The notes: generated by a model not told the origin, from the letters alone. A DNA stretch of 64,000 nt from Streptomyces monomycini (GCF_022271435.1 NZ_JAFIQY010000033.1:1-64000), one strand, 5' to 3'; shown: positions 1 through 8,075, counted from the first letter of the stretch. Numbers and translations: made by a program.

Positions 1-457
1 GGACGACGCCGTAGGGGGTCTCCGCGGCGGCGCGCCGCGCGGTGCGGTACGGCGCGAGTGCCGCGCACGCGGCACGGGCCGCTCGCGCCGTACCGCACCG
101 CTCGCGTACGGCGGCGACGGCGGCCAGCGTCGCCTCCAGCATGGGCAGGCCCTGCCGTACGCAGCGCAGGCCCCCGCCGGCCCGGGGCTGCCGGGCGCGG
201 GCCAGGTAAGCCGCGGCGAGGACGTCCGCCAGCTCCTGGTAGGACGCGCCGTCGAGCCACCATCCGGTCGCCTCCGTGCCGCTCAGAGCGGGCCACCGGG
301 GGGCGTAGGTCTCCGCGTGGGCGGCGATCTCGATCTGCGGGGCGCGGCGGGCCAGCATGCGGAGCTGGGTGTCCTTGCCCACGTACGCCGGTCCGCTCAC
401 GGCGATGACCCGGTGTGCCGTCGGCGGGCGGTCTTCGGCCGGTGGGTTCAGGGGCAT
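1..457 (-). CDS. P-loop nucleotide-kinase-like protein, partial
   Basis: The N-terminal 152 codons of a gene that runs off the left edge. ATG at 457 follows a good GGAGGT ribosome binding site at 470-465, 7 bases away. A hydrophobic strand (VIAVSG) leads into a Walker-A-like loop at residues 22-30 (GPAYVGKDT), which resembles thymidylate-kinase and related P-loop kinases where K-D/S-T binds ATP phosphates. After the loop come a WW pair and an Arg/Ala-rich helical stretch. The C-terminal half with any Walker B or lid is outside the window, so the substrate cannot be given. It lies on the same strand as the efflux gene, 250 bp downstream of it. Confidence 0.6.
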   Translation of the reverse strand, partial: MPLNPPAEDRPPTAHRVIAVSGPAYVGKDTQLRMLARRAPQIEIAAHAETYAPRWPALSGTEATGWWLDGASYQELADVLAAAYLARARQPRAGGGLRCVRQGLPMLEATLAAVAAVRERCGTARAARAACAALAPYRTARRAAAETPYGVV

Positions 458-528
458 GGTGGTGACCTCCGGAGGTGCACGGTCGGACGGGGGACGGGCT
501 TTCGGCATAAGGCGGTGCGGTGCGTTTC

Positions 529-564
529 TTTTTCCGGGTGTTTTCACGGGTGTTTTCGTGGGTG
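529..564. repeat. three tandem 12-bp repeats
   Basis: Three adjacent 12-mers at 529-540, 541-552 and 553-564 share the form TTTTC-n-n-GGGTG (TTTTTCCGGGTG, TTTTCACGGGTG, TTTTCGTGGGTG). They are T-rich in an otherwise GC-rich gap and lie about 70-105 bp upstream of the minus-strand P-loop gene start. Period and position suggest a protein-binding array or a small tandem duplication; function is unknown. Confidence 0.6.
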
Positions 565-707
565 CGAGTCGGATCGGGCAGGTGAAGGAATGACGGATGA
601 TCGACACGTCGATCTCAGGAATTCCCTGTATAGCGGTCTCCGGTGTGGTGGCCCCTGTGGTACTGAATACCGGCAGTGCGGAAAAGGCCGTGGCCCGCGG
701 CCGGAGG

Positions 708-2081
708 TCAGGTCTTCGCGGCCGTGTCCGAGTCCGCGTCCCCGTCTGGCGTCTTTTCCGTCTCCCGTTCCGGCCCGGTGCCGGACGTCGTTCCCGTCGC
801 CGTGCCCGGTTCCGTCTCCGCCGCCGGACGGGAGAGCGCCCAGCCGACGACGGCGGCCGCCACGAGCGAGGTCAGGCCGCCGGTGAGGAAACCGGCGCGG
901 GGGCCGCAGGTCTCGGTGACCCAGCCGACGGCCGGCGCGGCCACCGGCGTGCCGCCCACGAACGCGATCTTGAAGAGGCTCATCACCCTGCCCCGCGTCG
1001 CGGCGTCGGCGGTGAGCTGGACGTGCGCGTTGGCGGTGGCGGTGACGGCCAGACCGGCCATGCCGACCGGGACCAGCAGGGCCGCGAAGAGCCACAGGGC
1101 GGGCGCCAGGGCGGCGGCCGTCTCCAGCGCGCCGAACAGCAGCGCCGCCGTGGTCAGCACCCGCCGCGGCGGCGCGAGGCTGCGCGCGGCCCACAGCGCC
1201 CCCGCCACCGCGCCCGCCGCCAGCAGCGAGTTGAGCAGTCCGTACACGCCGGAGCCGGTACGGAAGACCTGCACGGTGAACGCGGTCAGCCAGACGGGGA
1301 AGTTGAACCCGAACGTTCCGATGAAGGCGACCAGCACGATCGGCCACAGCAGGCCGGGGTCGCGGCCGACCTGCCGCAGGGCCGCCCTGACCTGCCCGCG
1401 GCCGTGCGGGGCGCGCTCGGCCGGGTGCATCTCGGCGGTGCGCATGAGCAGCAGGGCGGTCAGGGGCGCGAGGTAGGAGAGGGCGTTGAGGAGGAAGGCC
1501 CAGCCGATGCCCACCACCGTGATCACCACACCGGCGACGGCGGGGCCGACCAGGCGCGCGGTCTGGAAGACGGCGGAGTTCAGGCTGACCGCGTTGCGCA
1601 GGTGCTCCGGTCCGACCAGCTCGGCGACGAACGCCTGCCGGGCGGGGGCGTCCGCGACGGAGACCAGGCCCAGCACGGCCGCCATGACGTACACGTGCCA
1701 GGGCCGTGCCTGGCCGGCCAGCACCAGCACGGCCAGGACCAGCCCGGTCGTGCCCAGCGCGGCCTGCGTGTGCAGCAGCAGCCGGCGCATCGGCAGCCGG
1801 TCGGCGATCAGGCCGCCGTGCAGCCCGAGGAGCAGCATGGGCGCGTACTGGAGTCCGATGGTGAAGCCGACGGCGGCGGGGGAGCCGGTCAGCTCGACGA
1901 CCAGCCAGTCCTGGGCGATGCGCTGCATCCAGGTGCCGGTGTGGGAGACGGCCTGGCCGACGGTGAACAGCCGGTAGTTGCGGATGCGCAGGGAGCCGAA
2001 CGTCGTCGTGGCGCGGCGCGCGGAGCCGTCCTCGCGGCCGGGCGGGAGGGCGGCGGAGGCGGGGCCCGGCGCCCCGGTCAC
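708..2081 (-). CDS. MFS transporter, DHA3-type efflux
   Basis: Major facilitator protein of 457 aa with about 12 hydrophobic segments. The opening motif SLRIRNYRLF...GQAVSHTGTWMQ followed by AQDWLV is typical of DHA3-class exporters (EntS/macrolide-efflux-like) in actinomycetes, which export small hydrophobic molecules using the proton gradient. A conserved loop 2-3 region (GGLIADRLPMRR) and the ADAPARQAF stretch are present. The C-terminus is a Thr/Gly/Glu-rich tail of about 40 aa. GTG at 2081 is chosen because it overlaps the stop of the upstream small ORF (GTGA) and leaves a normal-length N-terminus. The frame stays open to 2552, but that part is Arg/Pro-rich and does not look like coding sequence. 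Substrate unknown. Confidence 0.85.
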   Translation of the reverse strand: MTGAPGPASAALPPGREDGSARRATTTFGSLRIRNYRLFTVGQAVSHTGTWMQRIAQDWLVVELTGSPAAVGFTIGLQYAPMLLLGLHGGLIADRLPMRRLLLHTQAALGTTGLVLAVLVLAGQARPWHVYVMAAVLGLVSVADAPARQAFVAELVGPEHLRNAVSLNSAVFQTARLVGPAVAGVVITVVGIGWAFLLNALSYLAPLTALLLMRTAEMHPAERAPHGRGQVRAALRQVGRDPGLLWPIVLVAFIGTFGFNFPVWLTAFTVQVFRTGSGVYGLLNSLLAAGAVAGALWAARSLAPPRRVLTTAALLFGALETAAALAPALWLFAALLVPVGMAGLAVTATANAHVQLTADAATRGRVMSLFKIAFVGGTPVAAPAVGWVTETCGPRAGFLTGGLTSLVAAAVVGWALSRPAAETEPGTATGTTSGTGPERETEKTPDGDADSDTAAKT

Positions 2082-2239
2082 GCCCGCCGCCCTCGCCCGG
2101 GGCCCGGGGCCGTCCGTCTCCCGTGCGCGCGGCCGGGTTTTCTTTCTCCGCGGCACGATCGGTGTCCGGGGAAAGAACGGGTTCTGGAACGGGCGCGGCC
2201 GCCGCGCCGGAAACGGCCTCCGGAATGGGAACGCTGCAT
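2078..2239 (-). CDS. Arg-rich leader-type ORF upstream of MFS gene
   Basis: A 53-aa ORF begins at ATG 2239 behind a near-perfect Shine-Dalgarno (GGAAGGAGG at 2252-2244). Its TGA at 2080-2078 overlaps the GTG start of the MFS gene, the geometry of translational coupling. About a third of the residues are Arg, with several R-x-R groups (RARSRTR, GRGRR). It matches no protein family I recognise. It could be a regulatory leader peptide, or the efflux gene may really start elsewhere and this ORF be incidental. The strong ribosome binding site together with the overlap favours translation. Confidence 0.45.
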   Translation of the reverse strand: MQRSHSGGRFRRGGRARSRTRSFPGHRSCRGERKPGRAHGRRTAPGPGRGRRA

Positions 2240-2786
2240 GAAATCCTCCTTCCTGCTCGCCCGGTCGACATGGTTCAGGATTCCCTCGGGGGTGCGGCAT
2301 AGTCGCCGGGTGCGCAGCTTCAGCCGTAAGGCTTCCATTTCTTGTGAGCTGTAGGATTTTTGCGGTCATTCGATACGGCGTGCCGCTGTTCGCGCCGGAC
2401 AATTTTTCGCGCCCGGCGCCCGGGGAGCCTTCGGCGGTGCGCGGTCGTGAGCCGGAGCGGGGGAGCGGGGCGCGCCGTGCGCCGCGCCGTACGGTGCGGA
2501 AGTTCGTATCCCGGGTGCGGCGCGCTCGAAATGCCGGGGGACCTTCCGTCATTTGGAGTAACGTACTGGTGTCGGAGCGTCACCGCCCGGGGAGGGGCGG
2601 CTCGCGCCGGGGGGTCAGGCGTCGCCAGGAAGTCCAGCCGGCACCAGAGGAGTCAGCCGCTCGTGGTCCTTGCTCACCCCGTCACCCGTGCCGTGCCGCG
2701 GAGCGCCGGCTCCGCTCCCGCTCCGAAGCCGCGCGTGCGCCCCGGGCCCCCGGTGCCTTCCGTACGTGCCGACGGGCGGTGAGGGG
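2240..2786. other. 547-bp gap between divergent genes
   Basis: No convincing gene. Reading frames here are Pro/Arg-rich without the third-position pattern of the neighbours. The AT-richer part at about 2335-2410 (including GTAGGATTTTTGCGG and CAATTTTTCGC) and a patch near 2549-2572 are likely promoter areas for the divergent transcription units, but no confident -35/-10 pair can be given. Confidence 0.5.
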
Positions 2787-3065
2787 GTGGTCGGCAGCGA
2801 GATCAGGCCCTGCGATCACCCCAAGAAGGACGTGCGGCGGGTGCTGGAGAAGTGGGCGGCCCGCGGCTGGGTGCTGCGCAAGGACGGGCACTGGGGGCGG
2901 CTCTACTGCCCGTGTGCGGGGCGGTGCACGGTCATCCCGGTGGCGGGCACCCCGCGCAGCCCCACCGCGCACGCGCGCGTGATCGACCGGCTGGCGGCGC
3001 GGTGTCCGCTGCCGGGGGACGCGGCGAACCGCAGTCTGACGGGGATGCCGCGCGGCGAAGCGTGA
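2787..3065 (+). CDS. HicA-like small protein
   Basis: 92-aa protein. Residues 12-70 follow the pattern of HicA mRNA interferases: a helix (DVRRVLEKWAARGW), then a hairpin around GHWGRLYCP where HicA has its catalytic G-S-H/H-H, then a strand with a basic/Pro stretch (TVIPVAGTPRSP) and a last helix (ARVIDRLAARCP). The usual SHH is replaced by GHW, so catalysis is uncertain. Three or four Cys residues are unusual for HicA. Start GTG 2787 is preceded by GGTGAGGG; a TTG at 2670 would add 39 aa of low-complexity sequence. It precedes the HTH partner gene by 146 bp, which fits a toxin-antitoxin-like pair. Family assignment is from pattern only. Confidence 0.55.
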   Translation: MVGSEIRPCDHPKKDVRRVLEKWAARGWVLRKDGHWGRLYCPCAGRCTVIPVAGTPRSPTAHARVIDRLAARCPLPGDAANRSLTGMPRGEA

Positions 3066-3152
3066 CCGTCGCGTCAACTGAGATGGGCCGTCGGCGGCCG
3101 TGCGTTTTGCGACAGTTGCCCATGCGAGCCGCGTGGGGTTTTGTCATGCTTT

Positions 3153-3176
3153 GTCTGTTGACGAACGACAACAGAC
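3153..3176. promoter_or_regulatory. perfect 8-bp inverted repeat, operator candidate
   Basis: GTCTGTTG (3153-3160) and CAACAGAC (3169-3176) form a perfect palindrome with an 8-bp spacer, 36 bp upstream of the ATG of the HTH gene. TTGACG at 3158-3163 inside it could serve as a -35. This is the position expected for an autoregulatory operator. Confidence 0.5.
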
Positions 3177-3211
3177 CTGCAACCCTGCCCAAGGACTAGG
3201 GGGACGCCGCC

Positions 3212-4123
3212 ATGGACTACGACTTCACCTTCGTCGTCACGGGTGCGACCGTCGACGACCAGGACGCCGTCGATGCGCTGCGCGACACCTGCGACGCCCT
3301 CCTGGCGCGGGCCGGCGGCACCGACCTGCTCAGCATCGCCTGGCCCGGCGACTGCGCGGTCCGGGCCGCCCTCGAAGCGGCCTCGGCGGTGCACGCCGCT
3401 GTACCGCGCCTGCGGGTGCGCCGCCTCGACCGCGACCTGGTCGGGATACACGAGATCGCCGAGCGCACGGGCCGCTCCCGGCAGAACGTCGCTCAGTGGG
3501 CCGCCGGGGTGCGCAAGGCCCAGGGCGCCCCCTTCCCGGCCGCCGAGGGCACCGTCGGGCGCTCCCAGGCGTGGCTGTGGTCGGAGGTCAACCGCTGGCT
3601 CGCGGCGTACGGCCTCGACGACGGGGCGGCCCACCCCACGCGCGAGGAGATGGCGGAGATCGACGTGGCGCTGGCCGGCCGGGTCTCGCTGACGTTCCGG
3701 TTCGCCGCGACCACGGGCTTCCAGGAAGGGCGGCAGCGTGTCATCGACGAGCTGCGCAACCGCCACATAAACCGGTTCCTCGGCATACTGGCGGGGTTCG
3801 AAGGGACCACGGACGAGCACGGCAACCACGTCCTGGTGGTGGCCGACGGGCGCGAACCGGTCCGCGGGGTCATGGAGCGGGTCGCGCAGTTCCCGCACGA
3901 CGTGGTGCTGGTCACCGAGACCGACCAGTTCACGGTCACCGTCCTCGCCAGCCGCGGGGCGGACCGCTCGGACCGCGTGGTCCCCGTACCCGGCACGGCG
4001 ACGGTCGGCGAGTGGCTCCGTCAGATCCGCGACTTCCCGCACGCGACCTTCGCCGTGGAGGGTGACGACCGTCACGCGGAGGAGTCCGCCCGTATCCAGT
4101 GGCAGCTGGCGATCGCGGCGTGA
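3212..4123 (+). CDS. HicB-like N-domain plus HTH DNA-binding protein
   Basis: 303-aa protein beginning YDFTFVVTG, the first strand of a HicB-type alpha/beta fold (residues 1-70). It continues into a helix-turn-helix at about 77-97 (IHEIAERTGRSRQNVAQWAAG) and a wing-like segment at about 118-132 (RSQAWLWSEVNRWL). HicB/HTH proteins of this layout are common in actinomycetes beside HicA-like genes and usually end near 140 aa. Here a further domain of about 160 aa follows (RVSLTFRFAATTGF...; FPHDVVLVTETDQFTVTVL) that I do not recognise. ATG 3212 has GGGGGA upstream. It likely binds the adjacent inverted repeat and counteracts the upstream small protein; both roles are inferred. Confidence 0.65.
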   Translation: MDYDFTFVVTGATVDDQDAVDALRDTCDALLARAGGTDLLSIAWPGDCAVRAALEAASAVHAAVPRLRVRRLDRDLVGIHEIAERTGRSRQNVAQWAAGVRKAQGAPFPAAEGTVGRSQAWLWSEVNRWLAAYGLDDGAAHPTREEMAEIDVALAGRVSLTFRFAATTGFQEGRQRVIDELRNRHINRFLGILAGFEGTTDEHGNHVLVVADGREPVRGVMERVAQFPHDVVLVTETDQFTVTVLASRGADRSDRVVPVPGTATVGEWLRQIRDFPHATFAVEGDDRHAEESARIQWQLAIAA

Positions 4124-4563
4124 GGGCGGGCCCGTAGCGGCCTCGGCGGCGGTCCGCCCCGGCACGCCGGAGGCGGGTCCGTGCATCCGGACGGTGTGAC
4201 GCGGTGTACGATCTCCCGCCCGATTGGCAGCGTTCGCCGCTGGTGTGGCACACTGTCCAGGTTGCTCGGTTGAGTGCCGATGCTGCGCGCCTCCCGCCGG
4301 GGGGACTGGAAGCGAGTCCTAGGTATTCGTCGTTCCTTATCAGGGACGGAAGTACGGGAATCTTCCGGGAAGTGCAGCGGGGTGCCTCAGCCAGGCGCCC
4401 GGTGGGTGTTCATCCCCCACGTTTTCCTTCTCGAAGGATCGCCCTTGCGGGGATCTGCGGGAAGGAGCGCGACACGCCCGACCGCGTGGGTCGGAGGGTC
4501 GGAGGATGAACGGCAACGTACCGGGTCCCAGAGCGTTACGAGAGACAGGACTACGAAGTAGCC
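4124..4563 (+). other. 440-bp leader region before rpsJ
   Basis: No gene seen. It holds the promoter and a long untranslated leader of the S10 operon, with a TCCTTCTCGAAGGA-type dyad at about 4427-4440. Streptomyces S10 operons start from promoters in this gap; Escherichia coli-type L4 attenuation cannot be judged from the bare sequence. Confidence 0.5.
4224..4254 (+). promoter_or_regulatory. candidate rpsJ (S10 operon) promoter
   Basis: TTGGCA (4224-4229) and CACACT (4249-4254) are spaced 19 bp apart about 310 bp upstream of rpsJ. The block TGGTGTGGCACACTGTCCAG resembles what I recall upstream of rpsJ in other Streptomyces. The -10 is poor, so this is a candidate only. Confidence 0.35.
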
Positions 4564-4872
4564 ATGGCGGGACAGAAGATCCGCATCCGGCTCAAGGCCT
4601 ACGACCACGAGGTCATCGACACGTCGGCGAAGAAGATCGTCGAGACGGTGACCCGTACTGGTGCGTCGGTCGCGGGCCCGGTGCCGCTCCCCACCGAGAA
4701 GAACGTGTACTGCGTCATCAAGTCGCCGCACAAGTACAAGGACTCGCGCGAGCACTTCGAGATGCGCACGCACAAGCGCCTGATCGACATCCTCGACCCG
4801 ACGCCCAAGACCGTTGACTCGCTGATGCGCCTGGACCTTCCGGCCGGCGTTGACATCGAGATCAAGCTCTGA
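4564..4872 (+). CDS. rpsJ: 30S ribosomal protein S10
   Basis: 102 aa, full family length. S10 sits in the head of the 30S subunit and also acts with NusB in antitermination. The N-terminal strand KIRIRLKAYDHEVID and the HKRLIDILDP segment are diagnostic. It is the first gene of the S10 operon and lies 14 bp upstream of rplC. ATG 4564 is the only sensible start; the frame matches S10 from residue 2. Confidence 0.98.
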   Translation: MAGQKIRIRLKAYDHEVIDTSAKKIVETVTRTGASVAGPVPLPTEKNVYCVIKSPHKYKDSREHFEMRTHKRLIDILDPTPKTVDSLMRLDLPAGVDIEIKL

Positions 4873-4886
4873 GAGGCGCAGTAGAG

Positions 4887-5531
4887 ATGGCTAAGCAGAT
4901 CAAGGGCATCCTGGGCGAGAAGCTCGGCATGACCCAGGTCTGGGACGAGAACAACCGTGTCGTCCCGGTCACTGTGGTCAAGGCCGGCCCCTGCGTCGTT
5001 ACCCAGGTGCGCACCAATGACCAGGACGGCTACGACTCCGTCCAGATCGCCTTCGGCGAGATCGACCCGCGCAAGGTGAACAAGCCCCTCAAGGGCCACT
5101 TCGCGAAGGCCGACGTCACCCCCCGCCGTCACCTCGTCGAGGTCCGTACCACTGACGCCAGTGAGTACACCCTCGGCCAGGAGCTGACCGCCGAGACCTT
5201 CGAGTCCGGCGTCAAGGTGGACGTGACCGGCAAGAGCAAGGGCAAGGGCTTCGCCGGTGTCATGAAGCGTCACGGCTTCCACGGCGGCAAGGCTTCGCAC
5301 GGTGCCCACCGCGTGCACCGCAAGCCGGGCTCCATCGGTGGCTGTGCCACCCCGGGCCGCGTGTTCAAGGGCATGCGGATGGCCGGCCGTATGGGCAATG
5401 AGCGGGTCACCACCCAGAACCTGACCGTCCATGCCGTTGACGCGGAGAAGGGCCTGCTGCTCATCAAGGGCGCAGTTCCTGGTCCGAACGGCGGCCTCGT
5501 CCTGGTCCGTACCGCGGCCAAGGGGGCCTGA
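4887..5531 (+). CDS. rplC: 50S ribosomal protein L3
   Basis: 214 aa. L3 is an early assembly protein of the 50S subunit whose extended loop reaches the peptidyl transferase centre. The start MAKQIKGILGEKLGMTQVWDE and the loop region HGFHGGKASHGAHRVHRKPGS-type sequence (residues about 130-150) are typical. The Gln in the following segment that PrmB methylates in proteobacteria is not assessed. ATG 4887 is preceded by GGCGCAGTAGAG. It is second in the S10 operon and 8 bp before rplD. Confidence 0.98.
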   Translation: MAKQIKGILGEKLGMTQVWDENNRVVPVTVVKAGPCVVTQVRTNDQDGYDSVQIAFGEIDPRKVNKPLKGHFAKADVTPRRHLVEVRTTDASEYTLGQELTAETFESGVKVDVTGKSKGKGFAGVMKRHGFHGGKASHGAHRVHRKPGSIGGCATPGRVFKGMRMAGRMGNERVTTQNLTVHAVDAEKGLLLIKGAVPGPNGGLVLVRTAAKGA

Positions 5532-5539
5532 GGTAACCG

Positions 5540-6190
5540 ATGAGCACCATTGACATCCTTTCGCCGGCAGGCGACAAGGCCGGGACCGTCGAGCTCCCCA
5601 CGGAGATCTTCGACGCGAAGGTCAGCGTTCCGCTGATCCACCAGGTCGTCGTCGCGCAGCTGGCCGCGGCCCGTCAGGGCACGCACAAGACCAAGACCCG
5701 TGGCGAGGTCCGCGGCGGTGGCAAGAAGCCGTACCGCCAGAAGGGCACCGGCCGCGCGCGCCAGGGTTCGACCCGTGCGCCGCAGTTCGCCGGCGGTGGC
5801 GTCGTGCACGGTCCCGTGCCGCGTGACTACTCGCAGCGGACCCCGAAGAAGATGAAGGCCGCCGCCCTGCGCGGTGCCCTCACCGACCGGGCCCGCAACA
5901 GCCGCGTCCACGTCGTCTCCGGCGTGGTCGAGGGCGAGGTCTCCACGAAGGCCGCCAAGGCTCTCCTCGGCAAGATCAGCGAGCGCAAGCACGTGCTGCT
6001 GGTCGCCGAGCGCGCCGACCAGGCCGCGTGGCTCTCCGCCCGCAACCTGCCCCAGGTCCACATCCTGGAGCCGGGCCAGCTGAACACGTACGACGTGCTC
6101 GTCTCCGACGACGTGGTCTTCACCAAGGCCGCCTTCGAGTCCTTCGTGGCTGGTCCCAAGGCCGCTGAGCTCGAAGGGAGCGCCGCCTGA
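5540..6190 (+). CDS. rplD: 50S ribosomal protein L4
   Basis: 216 aa. L4 binds 23S rRNA domain I and lines the exit-tunnel constriction through its central loop, visible here as TRGEVRGGGKKPYRQKGTGRARQGS-type sequence at residues about 53-77. The basic loop is intact. The last base of its stop codon is the first base of rplW (TGATG), indicating coupled translation. Confidence 0.98.
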   Translation: MSTIDILSPAGDKAGTVELPTEIFDAKVSVPLIHQVVVAQLAAARQGTHKTKTRGEVRGGGKKPYRQKGTGRARQGSTRAPQFAGGGVVHGPVPRDYSQRTPKKMKAAALRGALTDRARNSRVHVVSGVVEGEVSTKAAKALLGKISERKHVLLVAERADQAAWLSARNLPQVHILEPGQLNTYDVLVSDDVVFTKAAFESFVAGPKAAELEGSAA

Positions 6191-6513
6191 TGACTGAGGC
6201 GACCGTTACCAGCAAGTCCTTCTCGGACCCGCGCGACCTTCTGGTCAAGCCGGTCGTCTCCGAGAAGAGCTACGCGCTGCTGGACGAGAACAAGTACACG
6301 TTCATCGTCGACCCGCGTGCGAACAAGACCCAGATCAAGCAGGCCGTCGAGGCGGTCTTCTCGGTCAAGGTCACCGGGGTCAACACGATCAACCGCCAGG
6401 GCAAGCGCAAGCGCACCCGCACCGGTTTCGGTAAGCGCGCGAACACCAAGCGCGCCATCGTGACCCTCGCCGAGGGCGACCGTATCGACATCTTCGGCGG
6501 CCCGGTCTCCTAA
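6190..6513 (+). CDS. rplW: 50S ribosomal protein L23
   Basis: 107 aa. L23 lies at the polypeptide exit and is the docking site for trigger factor and SRP. The segments RDLLVKPVVSEKSY and KTQIKQAVEAVFSVKVTGVNT are family hallmarks. An N-terminal extension of about 15 aa (MTEATVTSKSFSDP) is normal for actinomycetes. Start overlaps the rplD stop by one base. Confidence 0.98.
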   Translation: MTEATVTSKSFSDPRDLLVKPVVSEKSYALLDENKYTFIVDPRANKTQIKQAVEAVFSVKVTGVNTINRQGKRKRTRTGFGKRANTKRAIVTLAEGDRIDIFGGPVS

Positions 6514-6552
6514 CGGAGTCCGAGTCGTCCGGAATCGGACGAGGACTGAGAA

Positions 6553-7389
6553 ATGGGTATCCGCAAGTACAAGCCGACGACCCCGGGCCGTCGTGGCTCC
6601 AGCGTCGCCGACTTTGTCGAGATCACGCGGTCCACGCCGGAGAAGTCGCTGGTCCGCCCGCTGCACAGCAAGGGCGGCCGTAACAACGCCGGTCGTGTGA
6701 CCGTTCGCCACCAGGGTGGTGGCCACAAGCGCGCCTACCGCGTGATCGACTTCCGTCGTCACGACAAGGACGGCGTGCCGGCCAAGGTCGCGCACATCGA
6801 GTACGACCCCAACCGCACCGCGCGCATCGCGCTGCTGCACTACGCAGACGGCGAGAAGCGCTACATCATCGCGCCGCGTGGCCTGGTGCAGGGTGCTCGG
6901 ATTGAGAACGGCCAGGGCGCCGACATCAAGCCGGGCAACAACCTGCCGCTGCGCCACATCCCGGTCGGTACGACGATCCACGCCATCGAGCTGCGGCCCG
7001 GCGGCGGCGCGAAGTTCGCCCGCTCCGCGGGTGCCTCCGTGCAGCTGCTGGCGAAGGAGGGCTCCATGGCCCACCTTCGTATGCCGTCCGGTGAGATCCG
7101 CCTGGTCGACGTGCGCTGCCGCGCCACCGTCGGCGAGGTCGGCAATGCCGAGCAGTCGAACATCAACTGGGGCAAGGCCGGCCGTATGCGCTGGAAGGGC
7201 GTCCGCCCGACCGTGCGTGGTGTCGTGATGAACCCGGTCGACCACCCGCACGGTGGTGGTGAGGGCAAGACCTCCGGTGGTCGCCACCCGGTCTCGCCCT
7301 GGGGCCAGAAGGAGGGTCGTACGCGTTCGCCGAAGAAGGCTTCGAACAAGTACATCGTCCGCCGCCGCAAGACGAACAAGAAGCGCTAG
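6553..7389 (+). CDS. rplB: 50S ribosomal protein L2
   Basis: 278 aa. L2 is a core 23S rRNA-binding protein needed for subunit association and peptidyl transfer. The C-terminal motif VVMNPVDHPHGGGEGKT, containing the conserved His of the HPHGGG loop, is intact, and the N-terminus is MGIRKYKPTTPGRR. It lies 39 bp after rplW and 12 bp before rpsS. Confidence 0.98.
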   Translation: MGIRKYKPTTPGRRGSSVADFVEITRSTPEKSLVRPLHSKGGRNNAGRVTVRHQGGGHKRAYRVIDFRRHDKDGVPAKVAHIEYDPNRTARIALLHYADGEKRYIIAPRGLVQGARIENGQGADIKPGNNLPLRHIPVGTTIHAIELRPGGGAKFARSAGASVQLLAKEGSMAHLRMPSGEIRLVDVRCRATVGEVGNAEQSNINWGKAGRMRWKGVRPTVRGVVMNPVDHPHGGGEGKTSGGRHPVSPWGQKEGRTRSPKKASNKYIVRRRKTNKKR

Positions 7390-7401
7390 GAGCGGGTTTA
7401 G

Positions 7402-7683
7402 ATGCCGCGTAGTCTCAAGAAGGGGCCCTTCGTCGACGACCACCTGAGCAAGAAGGTGGACACGCAGAACGAAGCCGGCACCAAGAACGTCATCAAGACC
7501 TGGTCCCGCCGCTCCATGATCGTCCCGGCCATGCTCGGCCACACGATCGCGGTGCACGACGGCCGCAAGCACGTCCCGGTGTTCGTCACCGAGTCGATGG
7601 TCGGCCACAAGCTCGGCGAGTTTGCGCCGACCCGCACCTTCCGCGGCCACGAGAAGGACGACCGCAAGTCGCGTCGTCGCTGA
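7402..7683 (+). CDS. rpsS: 30S ribosomal protein S19
   Basis: 93 aa. S19 forms a complex with S13 in the 30S head near the A-site finger. The start MPRSLKKGPFVDDHL and the end GEFAPTRTFRGHEKDDRKSRRR match the family along the full length. Short spacing (12 bp) to rplB supports cotranscription. Confidence 0.98.
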   Translation: MPRSLKKGPFVDDHLSKKVDTQNEAGTKNVIKTWSRRSMIVPAMLGHTIAVHDGRKHVPVFVTESMVGHKLGEFAPTRTFRGHEKDDRKSRRR

Positions 7684-7727
7684 TCGACCGGAGTGCGAAG
7701 ACTATGACTGACACCGAAGGGACAACC

Positions 7728-8075
7728 ATGGAAGCCAGGGCCCAGGCGCGGTACATCCGCGTCACGCCCATGAAGGCCCGCCGCGTGGTGGACCTTATCC
7801 GTGGCATGGATGCCACGGAGGCTCAGGCGGTCCTGCGTTTCGCCCCGCAGGCCGCGAGCGTGCCCGTCGGCAAGGTGCTGGACAGCGCCATTGCCAACGC
7901 GGCGCACAACTACGACCACACCGACGCCGGCAGCCTCGTCATTTCCGAGGCGTACGTCGACGAGGGTCCGACCCTGAAGCGGTTCCGCCCGCGTGCTCAG
8001 GGCCGTGCCTACCGGATCCGCAAGCGGACCAGCCACATCACCGTGGTCGTCAGCAGCAAGGAAGGAACCCGGTAA
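7728..8075 (+). CDS. rplV: 50S ribosomal protein L22
   Basis: 115 aa from ATG 7728, preceded by GAAGGGA. An upstream in-frame ATG at 7704 would add eight residues. The shorter form (MEARAQARYIRVTPMK) is chosen because L22 homologues begin near here. L22 contributes the beta-hairpin that lines the exit tunnel (EGPTLKRFRPRAQGRAYRI). Its stop overlaps the rpsC start by one base. Confidence 0.96.
   Translation: MEARAQARYIRVTPMKARRVVDLIRGMDATEAQAVLRFAPQAASVPVGKVLDSAIANAAHNYDHTDAGSLVISEAYVDEGPTLKRFRPRAQGRAYRIRKRTSHITVVVSSKEGTR

Noticed and set aside
544..2354. Long open frames on both strands across the MFS gene
   Set aside because: They are GC-bias shadows; only the minus-strand frame ending at 708 gives membrane helices and family motifs.
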